Shown here: piece after piece, positions 42,388 through 51,057 of the stretch
How positions within the stretch are numbered: position 1 is the first letter of the stretch
Layout of the letters: each line of letters starts with the position of its first letter
Assembly: GCF_003990915.1 (NCBI RefSeq)
Contig: NZ_BHXQ01000006.1
Location: 62,001 to 126,000 of the forward strand
Origin: Chryseotalea sanaruensis
Lineage (GTDB): Bacteria; Bacteroidota; Bacteroidia; Cytophagales; Cyclobacteriaceae
Direction: 5' to 3'
Length of the DNA stretch: 64,000 nt
The notes under the pieces: model-generated
The model's input: the letters and a program-made list of their open reading frames with translations, nothing else
The model's database searches: none
Told to the model about the DNA's origin: nothing
Position numbers and translations under genes: made by a program

Positions 42388-44301
42388 ATGATTACCCGCG
42401 AAACTATAGATGATATCAAAAACCGCATGGACATTGTCGATGTCATCAGCGATTTTATTACCCTGAAGCGGTCTGGTCAGAATTATAAGGCACTCAGCCC
42501 TTTTAACAACGAAAAGACGCCTTCGTTCTACGTTGTGCCCGCAAAAGGCATTTTTAAGGACTTTAGCAGTGGAAAAGGTGGGGATGCCATCACTTTTGTG
42601 ATGGAACACGAGGGCATGAGCTATACCGAAGCCCTGCGTTATTTGGCTAAAAAGTACGGTATTGAGCTGAAAGAAACGGTAGCCGCCCAGGAAGAATTGG
42701 AGGCACTTAGCGCCCGCGACAGTCTCTATATTGTCATGAACTTTGCAAAAGAGCACTTTAAAGGCCTTTTAAAAGAGCATGAGGAGGGAAAAAGCATAGG
42801 ATTAAGCTATTTTCATGAACGCGGTTTTAACGACCGCACCATAGAAAAATTCGAACTAGGCTATGCCCTGAACGAATGGCACAACTTGGAGGAAACCGCC
42901 CTCGCAAAAGGCTATAGTGCCGAAGTGTTGGAGAAGTCAGGCCTGGTTATTTTCAAGGAAGATCAAAAGCACTATGATCGCTTTCGCGGAAGGGTGATTT
43001 TTCCTGTGCATAATCTGGCGGGTAAAATTATCGCTTTTGGTGCCCGTATTTTAACCAAAGAGAAAGACCAGCCGAAGTACATCAACTCACCGGAAACGGA
43101 AATCTACCATAAGAGCAATGTGCTATATGGTATGTACCAGGCTAAGAATGCCATTCGTAAAGAAGATTTTTGCTTTTTAGTTGAAGGCTATACCGATGTG
43201 ATTTCCATGCATCAGGCCGGGATTGAAAATGCTGTGGCATCATCTGGTACTGCGTTAACAGAAGAGCAGATCAAACTCATTCGCAGGTTTACTGAAAATA
43301 TCACCGTTTTATTTGATGGAGATGCTGCCGGTATTAAAGCAGCATTGCGTGGTATCGATTTAGTGCTAAAGGGTGGATTGAATGTGCGCGTTTTATTATT
43401 GCCCGATGGCGATGACCCAGATAGTTTTTCGAAGAAGCGGAGCAGCACAGAACTGAAAACTTATTTTCAGGAGAACACCAAAGACTTTATTTCTTTTAAG
43501 ATCGATTTATATGCAGCAGATGCTTCGAGGGATCCGATTAAAAAAGCAGAAGCCATTCGCGAGATCATCACCAGTATTTCGGTTATACCTGATCCGATTA
43601 AACGTTCGGTTTATATACAGGAAACCAGTTCTTTATTAAAAATACAAGAGAGTGTTTTACTGACCGAACTCAATAAAATACTAATTGGCGAACGCAAAAA
43701 GCAGCAGGAAAAAGTTAAGGATGAACCTGAAGTTGCACCAGATTTTAGTGAAGAATTTCAGGAGAACACCAAACTGGATACTGGAGGAATGGTGCAAATG
43801 CAGGAGCGTGAAACCATACGCCTGCTCTTAAATTATGCAGAAAGTGCAGTGGAGGAACAAAAGCTCATTCATTATTTGTTACATGAAATGGATGAGGTGG
43901 TGTTTACCAATCCTGTGTTTGGAGAAATTTTTCAAACTTTTAAAACCTTATCCAACGAGGGTAAAGCTGTAGATGAATTTTACTTTTTAGAAAACGGTTC
44001 TACGGAAGTGAAAAAGATTGTAGCGGATTTGATGACCTCGCGTTATCATACTAGTCCGCACTGGAGTGAAAAGTACCACATTTTTTTCCCACACGAAAAG
44101 GAGGTAATAGGTGATGTAGCGTACAGTAATGTGTTGCGTTTTAAATTCAGGGCAGTGCAGAAATTGATGGAAGATAATTTGCAGAAAATTAAGTTGGCGA
44201 CCAGCGATGCAGACCTGGATAAATTTTTAACCATTCATGAGCAACTAAAAAATGCTGAGCGTGAGATTGCAGAGACTTTAGGAATTGTAATAGCCAAGTA
44301 A
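42388..44301 (+). CDS. dnaG: DNA primase DnaG with a zinc-less N-terminal domain
   Basis: A 637-residue replication primase. The N-terminal zinc-ribbon region aligns well (ALSPFNNEKTPSFY, FKDFSSGKGGDAITFVMEHE), but the four zinc ligands of typical DnaG (C, H, C, C) are replaced by S37, N40, D58 and S61. The toprim core is intact: VEGYTDVISMHQAG near 264, and LFDGDAAGIKAALRG near 308. RGRVIFPVHNLAGKIIAFGAR near 200 is the RNA polymerase domain signature. The C-terminal DnaB-binding region follows. The rest of the protein looks functional, so zinc loss is likely a lineage trait rather than decay. Confidence 0.94.
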   Translation: MITRETIDDIKNRMDIVDVISDFITLKRSGQNYKALSPFNNEKTPSFYVVPAKGIFKDFSSGKGGDAITFVMEHEGMSYTEALRYLAKKYGIELKETVAAQEELEALSARDSLYIVMNFAKEHFKGLLKEHEEGKSIGLSYFHERGFNDRTIEKFELGYALNEWHNLEETALAKGYSAEVLEKSGLVIFKEDQKHYDRFRGRVIFPVHNLAGKIIAFGARILTKEKDQPKYINSPETEIYHKSNVLYGMYQAKNAIRKEDFCFLVEGYTDVISMHQAGIENAVASSGTALTEEQIKLIRRFTENITVLFDGDAAGIKAALRGIDLVLKGGLNVRVLLLPDGDDPDSFSKKRSSTELKTYFQENTKDFISFKIDLYAADASRDPIKKAEAIREIITSISVIPDPIKRSVYIQETSSLLKIQESVLLTELNKILIGERKKQQEKVKDEPEVAPDFSEEFQENTKLDTGGMVQMQERETIRLLLNYAESAVEEQKLIHYLLHEMDEVVFTNPVFGEIFQTFKTLSNEGKAVDEFYFLENGSTEVKKIVADLMTSRYHTSPHWSEKYHIFFPHEKEVIGDVAYSNVLRFKFRAVQKLMEDNLQKIKLATSDADLDKFLTIHEQLKNAEREIAETLGIVIAK

Positions 44302-44345
44302 AAAGATAATTTCAAATTTCAAATTTTGAATTTGAAATTAAATAG
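44302..44345. repeat. AT-rich heptad palindrome after dnaG
   Basis: AATTTCAAATTTCAAATT is followed at once by TTGAATTTGAAATT. The halves are complementary, and both can be read as 7-base units. It sits between the dnaG stop and the palindromic repeat at 44350-44397. Confidence 0.6.
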
Positions 44346-44349
44346 GGAC

Positions 44350-44397
44350 AATCCGTCAGACCGCTGAATTCGAAAGTAAACAGCGGTCAGACGGATT
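44350..44397. repeat. Palindromic repeat, AATCCGTC type, copy 1
   Basis: Arms AATCCGTCAGACCGCTG (44350-44366) and CAGCGGTCAGACGGATT (44381-44397) pair over 17 positions with one mismatch, separated by a 14-base loop AATTCGAAAGTAAA. A second copy lies at 47594-47639 with the same loop length. It may act as a terminator or mRNA-stabilising hairpin for dnaG. Confidence 0.75.
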
Positions 44398-44457
44398 TGA
44401 ATAACCAAAAGTAAGAGAAAAGAAAAGGCCGAAAAACTTCGGTAAATATTTTAAAAT

Positions 44458-45681
44458 ATGAGCGAGATAAAATTAAACACGATTGAAGAGGCTCTTGAAG
44501 ATATCAAGAATGGTAAAGTGATTATTGTAGTGGATGATGAGGATCGTGAGAATGAAGGTGACTTTATTTGTGCAGCGGAAGCCATAACCCCTGAGATTGT
44601 CAACTTCATGGCCAGACATGGAAGAGGATTGATTTGCTGCTCGTTAATTGAAGACCGCTGCGAAGAGCTTGGTTTAGAGATGATGGTAGGCAAAAACACG
44701 GCTGCCTACGAAACTAACTTTACCGTTTCTGTTGATTTGATCGGTCATGGTTGCACAACAGGTATCTCTGCCCACGATCGTTTTAAAACCATCAGAGCCC
44801 TCGTTGATCCTGCCACTGATCCGGCAGAGCTAGGTAAGCCAGGCCACATCTTCCCACTTAAAGCAAAACGTGGTGGTGTTTTGCGCAGAGCAGGACATAC
44901 GGAAGCATCGATGGACTTTGCCAGACTTGCGGGTTTTAAACCTGCAGGTGTATTGGTTGAAATATTAAAGGAAGATGGTAGCATGGCGCGCCTTACGGAT
45001 TTAGTGCATGTAGCCAAGGAGTTCAACATGAAGCTCGTATCAATCAAAGATCTGATTGAGTACAGACTGAAAAAGGAATCACTGATAGAAAGACAAGTAG
45101 ATGTGAACATGCCTACTGCTTATGGTGATTTTAAATTAGTGGCCTACAAACAACTCAATACCAGCGACACACATATGGCGCTGGTGAAAGGTGAGTGGGA
45201 CAAAGATGAACCTGTATTAGTACGTGTTCACTCATCATGTGTTACCGGTGATATTTTTGGATCATGCCGTTGCGATTGTGGCCCTCAGTTACACCGTGCG
45301 ATGGAATTAGTTAATAAAGAGGGTAAAGGCGTTGTGCTTTACATGAATCAGGAAGGAAGAGGTATTGGTCTGTTGAATAAACTCAGGGCATACAAATTGC
45401 AGGAAGAAGGACTGGATACAGTGGAGGCTAATATTCAATTAGGCTTTGACATGGATGAGCGCGATTACGGAGTTGGTGCGCAAATCTTAAGAGATTTGAA
45501 TATTACGAAAATCAAACTGATTACAAATAATCCTAAAAAGCGTGTGGGCCTTATGGGTTACGGATTGGAGATTGTTGATAATGTTTCAATTGAAATTTCG
45601 CCTAATCCGCATAATGAAAAATATTTGACAACAAAGCGCGATAAATTAGGTCACACTATTTTAGGAAAAATAGTGAAGTAA
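44458..45681 (+). CDS. ribBA: Bifunctional RibBA: 3,4-dihydroxy-2-butanone-4-phosphate synthase / GTP cyclohydrolase II
   Basis: A 407-residue riboflavin enzyme. Residues 1-205 are DHBP synthase, which makes the four-carbon unit from ribulose 5-phosphate: [17 protein letters not shown] near 22, and [17 protein letters not shown] near 142. Residues 206-407 are GTP cyclohydrolase II, with zinc cysteines in [17 protein letters not shown] near 264 and the catalytic region [17 protein letters not shown] near 300. Both halves look complete. No FMN riboswitch is visible in the 60 bases upstream, which hold only an AAAAGGCCG-like sequence. Other rib genes are not in the window. Confidence 0.96.
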   Translation: MSEIKLNTIEEALEDIKNGKVIIVVDDEDRENEGDFICAAEAITPEIVNFMARHGRGLICCSLIEDRCEELGLEMMVGKNTAAYETNFTVSVDLIGHGCTTGISAHDRFKTIRALVDPATDPAELGKPGHIFPLKAKRGGVLRRAGHTEASMDFARLAGFKPAGVLVEILKEDGSMARLTDLVHVAKEFNMKLVSIKDLIEYRLKKESLIERQVDVNMPTAYGDFKLVAYKQLNTSDTHMALVKGEWDKDEPVLVRVHSSCVTGDIFGSCRCDCGPQLHRAMELVNKEGKGVVLYMNQEGRGIGLLNKLRAYKLQEEGLDTVEANIQLGFDMDERDYGVGAQILRDLNITKIKLITNNPKKRVGLMGYGLEIVDNVSIEISPNPHNEKYLTTKRDKLGHTILGKIVK

Positions 45682-45823
45682 GATATTGGTTTTTGTTTGT
45701 GTGTCGTTAAAAGCGCAGATTACCTACACGAAAGACAGAACTTAGTGGTAGTGTGAATCGTTATATGTATTGAGCCTTAGTCGAAAATTCTAACTTGAGA
45801 AACGTAAATTTGAAAAATCACAA

Positions 45824-46033
45824 ATGATTAAAGCTATGGGACTAGTTAGAGAGCCGGAAGGCGTTGATTTTGTGATTAAGAGTAGACCCTTAACAAAAAA
45901 GGAAGAGGAACTTTTGAGTAAATTTATTCAAGAGCATAAAACGAAGCGGAAAAAGAAACTTGCAGCAAAGAAAACTTCTTCAAAGCGGACAACTTCTGTA
46001 AGAAAGAAAGCTACTACAAAAAAAGAAGGCTGA
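45824..46033 (+). CDS. Small lysine-rich protein, possibly nucleic-acid binding
   Basis: A 69-residue protein (or 65 residues from the ATG at 45836). The first half is an ordinary small domain (GLVREPEGVDFVIKSRPLTKKEEELL); the second half from residue 39 is almost only Lys, Arg, Ala, Ser and Thr, with repeated KK/AKK/TTK blocks, like histone H1 tails. The net charge is strongly positive. Electrostatic DNA or RNA binding is likely, but I recognise no family. TAAATTTG at 45805-45812 is a possible -7 element 12-19 bases upstream of the first ATG, which would favour the ATG at 45836. Confidence 0.6.
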   Translation: MIKAMGLVREPEGVDFVIKSRPLTKKEEELLSKFIQEHKTKRKKKLAAKKTSSKRTTSVRKKATTKKEG

Positions 46034-46062
46034 TAAGCCATTGTATAAAAACTTGGGATAAG

Positions 46063-46665
46063 ATGAGATCTATTCTTTCAAGCATAATTATTTTTTTCAG
46101 CTTTGTCATGCAGGCAAATGCACAAGAGTGGGCATTTGAGCTTTGGCATGAAGGAAAAATTGTGCTCGAATCGGGCGATACCTTAAGAGGACAGATCAAA
46201 TACGATTTACAACAAGACTTACTTCAATACAAGCAAGGCCAGTCGATTGCGCAAGCACTAACGGCACGTAAAGTTTTGTATTTCGAAATTTTCGATAACA
46301 CCATTCGTAAGTACCGCCAGTTCTTCTCACTTCCGTATGCTACCAACACAGATTATAAAGCACCGGTATTTTTTGAGTTATTGGCTGAGGGTGATTTGAC
46401 TTTACTATGTCGCGAAGCCTTAGAATACAGAACCTACAGTAGTCCTTATATGGTAGGCTCTTATACCCGTTTGGTTTTGGTAAATAATTATTTTCTCTTG
46501 AAAGAAAATGGCAGTATTGATCCGCTGGAAGTGAAAAAGTCCGATTTACTTAATCTGATGGGAAGGAAGTCGGACAAGGTGGAGGATTACATGAAAGACA
46601 ATCGTTTAAAAGTAGATGATAAATATGATCTCGTACAGATTATAAAATTCTACAATAACTTATAA
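46063..46665 (+). CDS. Exported protein of unknown function
   Basis: A 200-residue protein with a signal peptide (residues 1-20, ending ANAQE) and no lipobox. The mature part is mixed alpha/beta with many aromatic residues: WAFELWHEGKIVLESGDTLRGQIKYDL opens it, a pattern I have seen in uncharacterised Bacteroidota proteins, and residues 150-200 are charged and helical. No catalytic motif is visible. It lies 29 bases after the lysine-rich gene and may share its transcript. Confidence 0.65.
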   Translation: MRSILSSIIIFFSFVMQANAQEWAFELWHEGKIVLESGDTLRGQIKYDLQQDLLQYKQGQSIAQALTARKVLYFEIFDNTIRKYRQFFSLPYATNTDYKAPVFFELLAEGDLTLLCREALEYRTYSSPYMVGSYTRLVLVNNYFLLKENGSIDPLEVKKSDLLNLMGRKSDKVEDYMKDNRLKVDDKYDLVQIIKFYNNL

Positions 46666-46774
46666 TTAAATTATTCAATAAGCACTTATGAAATGCCCAT
46701 TCTTAAAGCTCACCTACACGGATGATAATTAAGCTTGGACATTCCATCTGACTAAATCTAAAAATTATTAAAAA

Positions 46775-47551
46775 ATGAAAAGACCTTTGATATTGGTTTC
46801 TAATGACGATGGTATTACTTCTAAGGGTATCCTTACTTTGGTTAATGTAATGAAAACTATTGGTGAGGTTATCGTAGTAGCGCCAGATAGCCCGCAATCA
46901 GGAATGGGCCATGCCATTACAGTAGGAGAGACCTTGCGTTTGGAAGAGTCGACCATATTTGAAGGTGTTAAAGCATACCAGTGTTCAGGCACCCCGGCTG
47001 ATTGCGTAAAAATGGCAAGGCATTATGTGCTGCGCGATCTTCGTGAGCCTGACTTGGTGGTGAGTGGCGTAAATCACGGCAGCAATACTTCGATCAGTGT
47101 TTTGTACTCAGGTACTATGTCAGCTGCTATTGAAGGAGCAATTGAAGGAACACCTGCTATAGGTTTTTCACTATGTGATTTTGGTCATGATGCTGACTTT
47201 AGTCACACAGAAGAGTACATCAAAAAGATTACTTTACAAGTTTTAGAGAAGGGTTTACCCAAAGGCGTTGCGCTTAATGTTAACTTCCCCCCTAAGCGCA
47301 ATGAGTCCCTTAAAGGCATCCGTATTTGCAGACAAGCCAATGCCAAGTGGATAGAGGAGTTTGATGAACGCAAAGACCCGAATGGCAGACGTTACTTCTG
47401 GATGGCAGGCAACTTTGTGAATTTTGATAAGGGTGAAGACAATGATGAATGGGCCATTGCTAATAATTATATCTCTGTAGTGCCTTGTCAGTTTGATTTA
47501 ACAGCACATGCATCTATTGCTGTTTTAAACGAAGCCTGGAGTATACTTTAA
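46775..47551 (+). CDS. surE: 5'/3'-nucleotidase SurE
   Basis: A 258-residue metal-dependent phosphatase acting on nucleoside monophosphates, possibly in stationary-phase survival. The metal site VSNDDGI is at about 7-13 (two aspartates), then APDSPQSGMGHAITV near 35 with the conserved serine, CSGTPADCVKMA near 70 and LVVSGVNHGSNTS near 90 with the conserved asparagine. Length and motifs are normal. A second copy of the palindromic repeat (47594-47639) lies between its stop and the convergent priA. Confidence 0.95.
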   Translation: MKRPLILVSNDDGITSKGILTLVNVMKTIGEVIVVAPDSPQSGMGHAITVGETLRLEESTIFEGVKAYQCSGTPADCVKMARHYVLRDLREPDLVVSGVNHGSNTSISVLYSGTMSAAIEGAIEGTPAIGFSLCDFGHDADFSHTEEYIKKITLQVLEKGLPKGVALNVNFPPKRNESLKGIRICRQANAKWIEEFDERKDPNGRRYFWMAGNFVNFDKGEDNDEWAIANNYISVVPCQFDLTAHASIAVLNEAWSIL

Positions 47552-47593
47552 TTTTTCTGCTTTTCTGAAATTACAATATTCAAAATAAGGGTG

Positions 47594-47639
47594 ATCCGTC
47601 AGATCGCTGAATTCTAAAGTATGCAGCGGTCATACGGAT
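47594..47639. repeat. Palindromic repeat, AATCCGTC type, copy 2
   Basis: Arms ATCCGTCAGATCGCTG (47594-47609) and CAGCGGTCATACGGAT (47624-47639) pair except at three positions, with a 14-base loop AATTCTAAAGTATG. Both arms and loop match copy 1 at 44350-44397. It lies between convergent surE and priA and could end transcription in both directions. Confidence 0.75.
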
Positions 47640-47675
47640 TTTAGGTAACGAAACGATTACTACTTTAATTTTATA

Positions 47676-50168
47676 CTAAATCGGATCAACGTCAATAATA
47701 AAGCGTACAGCGCGAAACTCTTTCACTTTATTTAGGCGATCGATTTCACTTTGTATGCTTTTTTTGATTTGAGCCAGTTGCTGATTACCTCTGGCCACTT
47801 TAACCAGAATACTCATTAAGTATTGATTTCGTATTTTAGAAATCATCGGTTCACCAGGCCCTAATACTTGAATGTCTGTAATTGTACCGCGAATACTTTC
47901 AGCGAGTTCGCTGGATGCTTGTCTGCATATTTTTTTATCAATATGCTTAACTGTAAGTTCGATTAACCGGGAGTACGGAGGATATATGTGCTGATGTCGC
48001 TCATTCAGTTCAGCGCGGTAAAAACCAAGGTAATCATGGTTGAGAATATAATTAAGTACAGGATGTTCAGCCTGAGAAGTTTGAATAATCACCTCACCGG
48101 TCTTCTTTCTTCTGCCTGCGCGTCCGCTAACTTGTGTGATGAGTTGAAAAGCTCTTTCATAAGACCGGAAATCAGGAAAGTGTAGCATGCGATCAGCATT
48201 GAAGATGCCCACCAGACTTACATTGTCGAAATCCAACCCTTTGGTAAGCATTTGTGTGCCTACCAGAATGTTGGTTTCTCCTTTCTCGAATTGCTCAATT
48301 ATATTTTCGTAACTGCTTTTAGATCTTGTGGTGTCCAGGTCCATACGTTGCACAGTGGAATCTGGAAAGTGAAGGTTGAGTTCCTCTTCCAGTTTTTCGG
48401 TTCCATAGCCTATGGTTTTTATGCGCTTGGAGGTACAGGTTGGACATTGATCTGGCATTGATTCTTTATAACCGCAATAGTGACAAATGAGTGCATGCCT
48501 GTATTGGTGATAGGTAAGACTAACGGCACAGTTAACACATTTTGGTATCCAATGACAATCTTCACAACTGATACTTGGTGAATAACCTCTTCTGTTTTGG
48601 AAAATGATGACTTGTTCTTTGGCAGCTAAGGCTTCTTCCATTTTCCTGATCAGTAAACCAGAAAATTCACCTTTATTGGTTTTACGCTGTTGCTCTTCCT
48701 GCAGATTGCTAATAATAATGGTCGGCAATTGTGCTTCAGCATAACGCTTATCCAGCCTTACTAACGCATACTTGTTTTGTTCTGTTTGAAAATACGTTTC
48801 GATACCGGGGGTGGCAGAACCCAGCAATACTTTAGCATGGTGGAGTTGTGCTAAGTAAATAGCGCTGTCGCGTGCATGATAACGCGGTGCAGGCTCATGT
48901 TGTTTATACGAAGAGTCATGTTCCTCGTCTATGATGACAAGTCCAAGGTTTTCGAAAGGAAGAAAAATTGAGGAGCGAACACCTACTACAAATTTAAAAG
49001 TGCCATTAAGAATGTTCTTCCAGACTTCAACCCTTTCATTATCCGTAAAGCGTGAATGGTAAATACCCATAACACCACCAAACACTTTTTTGAGTCGTTG
49101 AACAATCTGAGTGGTTAAGGCAATTTCGGGAAGTAATAAGAGTACTTGCGATCCATCGGCTAATGCTTTCTGCACCAGATTGATATAGATTTCAGTTTTA
49201 CCACTTCCGGTAATACCATGCAACAATACAGTGCTTTGTTTCTCAAAAGCAGTGAGTATACTTTGCTCAGCCTGTAATTGTTCTTCACTTAATACAATTT
49301 CTTGCTTTTCGTTTGTAGTTGTAGAGTCGAATCTGGAAATGTGAATTTCAAATTCTTCAAGAATATTGTTTTTGATCAGCGTTGAGAGGGACGACTCGGA
49401 CAGATCAGTTTGCAAGAGTGTAGCACGACTGATGCCCTGCTTGTTTAGTGTTTTATCCTGAAGAATAGGAACTTCTTGCAAATAGCGTAATAGAACTTCT
49501 TCTTGTTTTGGTTTATTGCCTAACAATTCAAATAATCCTTCAAGTTGTTTATTATTCACATAAGCTTCGCTTAATCTGATGCGCCTTTCTGTTTTTGGTT
49601 TGTATTTATCTTTGATCTCTTCAAAAACAATAATGGCTTCCTTTTTAGTAAGCGATTTTAGAATGCCGTGCACCTGCTTAATGCCGAGCATCTTTGAAAT
49701 ATCTGTATAAGTAAGAGGCTCTTGTGCTAAACGTTTTAAAAGTATTTCTTCCTTCTGTGTAAACTCAAAATTGCTTTCATTCCAATCAAAGCCCGGATGT
49801 AGTTGCACCATGCTTTCGCTGGATAACTTTAAGCCAGCAGGTAAAGCTGCATTGAGTACTTCACCAGGTGTGCAGCAATAGTAATCAGCAATCCATTGAA
49901 AAAAGCGAAACTGAATATCCGAAACAACCCGCTCTTCATCGAGCAACTCTAAAATATACTTTGCCTCGTAATCCTTCGGTGGATTTGAGTGTAAGTGTGT
50001 AATAACCCCTGTTACAACTTTACGCTCACCAAAGGGAACAATGGCACGCTGTCCAATTTTGATATAATCGTTGTAATCCTGCGGCACGCGATAAGTGAAC
50101 AACTTCGGAATGGGAACCGGAAGTAAAAGTTCTGCAAATAGCGTGTTCGTGGATTCAAAAAGCGACAC
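47676..50168 (-). CDS. priA: Primosomal protein N' (PriA helicase)
   Basis: An 830-residue replication-restart helicase that binds forked DNA and reloads the replisome. The N-terminal DNA-binding domain contains GQRAIVPFGERKVVTGVI near 38; Walker A is GITGSGKTEIY near 318, the DEEH box lies in GLVIIDEEHDSSYKQHE near 412, and motif VI is TQVSGRAGRRKKTGEVIIQT near 685. The zinc region has eight cysteines (CEDC, CVNC, CHYC, CPTC pairs), all intact. This contrasts with the DnaG of the same window, which lost its zinc ligands. Confidence 0.95.
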   Translation of the reverse strand: MSLFESTNTLFAELLLPVPIPKLFTYRVPQDYNDYIKIGQRAIVPFGERKVVTGVITHLHSNPPKDYEAKYILELLDEERVVSDIQFRFFQWIADYYCCTPGEVLNAALPAGLKLSSESMVQLHPGFDWNESNFEFTQKEEILLKRLAQEPLTYTDISKMLGIKQVHGILKSLTKKEAIIVFEEIKDKYKPKTERRIRLSEAYVNNKQLEGLFELLGNKPKQEEVLLRYLQEVPILQDKTLNKQGISRATLLQTDLSESSLSTLIKNNILEEFEIHISRFDSTTTNEKQEIVLSEEQLQAEQSILTAFEKQSTVLLHGITGSGKTEIYINLVQKALADGSQVLLLLPEIALTTQIVQRLKKVFGGVMGIYHSRFTDNERVEVWKNILNGTFKFVVGVRSSIFLPFENLGLVIIDEEHDSSYKQHEPAPRYHARDSAIYLAQLHHAKVLLGSATPGIETYFQTEQNKYALVRLDKRYAEAQLPTIIISNLQEEQQRKTNKGEFSGLLIRKMEEALAAKEQVIIFQNRRGYSPSISCEDCHWIPKCVNCAVSLTYHQYRHALICHYCGYKESMPDQCPTCTSKRIKTIGYGTEKLEEELNLHFPDSTVQRMDLDTTRSKSSYENIIEQFEKGETNILVGTQMLTKGLDFDNVSLVGIFNADRMLHFPDFRSYERAFQLITQVSGRAGRRKKTGEVIIQTSQAEHPVLNYILNHDYLGFYRAELNERHQHIYPPYSRLIELTVKHIDKKICRQASSELAESIRGTITDIQVLGPGEPMISKIRNQYLMSILVKVARGNQQLAQIKKSIQSEIDRLNKVKEFRAVRFIIDVDPI

Positions 50169-50178
50169 AGTAGCTGGT

Positions 50179-51057
50179 CTAACGTTTTAAAAGAAATTTT
50201 GCAGGTATTTCAAATCTTGCTCTCCAGTCTGCTTCATGGTGTTCAGCGCCTTCAAATTTTCTTGTTATCCAATGTTCTTTCGGATAACCACGTTCCGCCA
50301 TAATCTGGTCTACTACCTTTTGATGTTTTTCATAATAGGCATCTAAACCACTAGTGCCATAATCAAAATAGATGTAGGTGTGGTTAAATTTAGGCAGATG
50401 TTCTTTCACATATTTTTCAAGCACCATAGGCACTTCTTTTTGTTTAAGGTCAAGTGTGCCTAACCAATGTGTTGACAAACATGCTACCTTGCTGAATACA
50501 TTTGGATATTCTAATACGGCATACAAGGAAATCAAACCACCCATGCTGGAGCCAGCCATGTAGGTATGATCGCGATCAGGTTTTGTATGAAAAGTTTTAT
50601 CGATATAGGGTTTGAGTTCAGTGACTATAAATTTCAGGTATTCGTCTGATAAAGGTTCGCCTGAAATTTTTGTAAATTCTTTCTTAGCTTCATCAGATAG
50701 AAATGGAAAAGCTTTAGCAGGAAAATATTCTGCAAAACGTTTCCCTGTGTTCCAAATGCCAACAACAATGCACTCTTGTATATCTTTTTTGTGCATTAAT
50801 CCATGCAGCGTTTCGTCAACACCCCATTCTTGTCCGTTAAAAGAAGTGGAAGCTTGAAATAGATTTTGACCGTCATGCATATATAAAACGGGATATTTCT
50901 TTTTAGGATCAACTCCATATCCATCAGGTAACCAGATCTCTACATGACGTGTGCTCACATGTGTGGATTTGAAATCTTCAATTCGTTCCAAACGGCCATG
51001 GCTCACTTGTGCAAAACCGGAAAAACTAATCAGTAAAAGTAGGGCTATGCTTTTCAT
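50179..51057 (-). CDS. Exported esterase of the alpha/beta-hydrolase fold
   Basis: A 292-residue protein with a signal peptide (residues 1-16, ending GFAQ). The domain matches the enterochelin-esterase/esterase D (putative esterase) family: [26 protein letters not shown] near 41, and the nucleophile elbow GSSMGG near 168. A late histidine in GAEHHEADW near 275 and an acidic residue in YGTSGLDAY near 230 could complete the triad. It overlaps the DUF255 gene by four bases and precedes priA by 10. The substrate is unknown. Confidence 0.85.
   Translation of the reverse strand: MKSIALLLLISFSGFAQVSHGRLERIEDFKSTHVSTRHVEIWLPDGYGVDPKKKYPVLYMHDGQNLFQASTSFNGQEWGVDETLHGLMHKKDIQECIVVGIWNTGKRFAEYFPAKAFPFLSDEAKKEFTKISGEPLSDEYLKFIVTELKPYIDKTFHTKPDRDHTYMAGSSMGGLISLYAVLEYPNVFSKVACLSTHWLGTLDLKQKEVPMVLEKYVKEHLPKFNHTYIYFDYGTSGLDAYYEKHQKVVDQIMAERGYPKEHWITRKFEGAEHHEADWRARFEIPAKFLLKR

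Noticed and set aside
42373..42756. 127-codon minus-strand open frame over the start of dnaG
   Set aside because: It overlaps conserved dnaG sequence in full, and its product is of biased composition without motifs.
44400..44457. FMN riboswitch upstream of ribBA
   Set aside because: The gap after the palindromic repeat is only about 60 bases, too short for the conserved RFN fold, and its signature sequences were not seen.
44745..45110. 121-codon minus-strand open frame inside ribBA
   Set aside because: It lies wholly within conserved DHBP synthase sequence and shows no motif.
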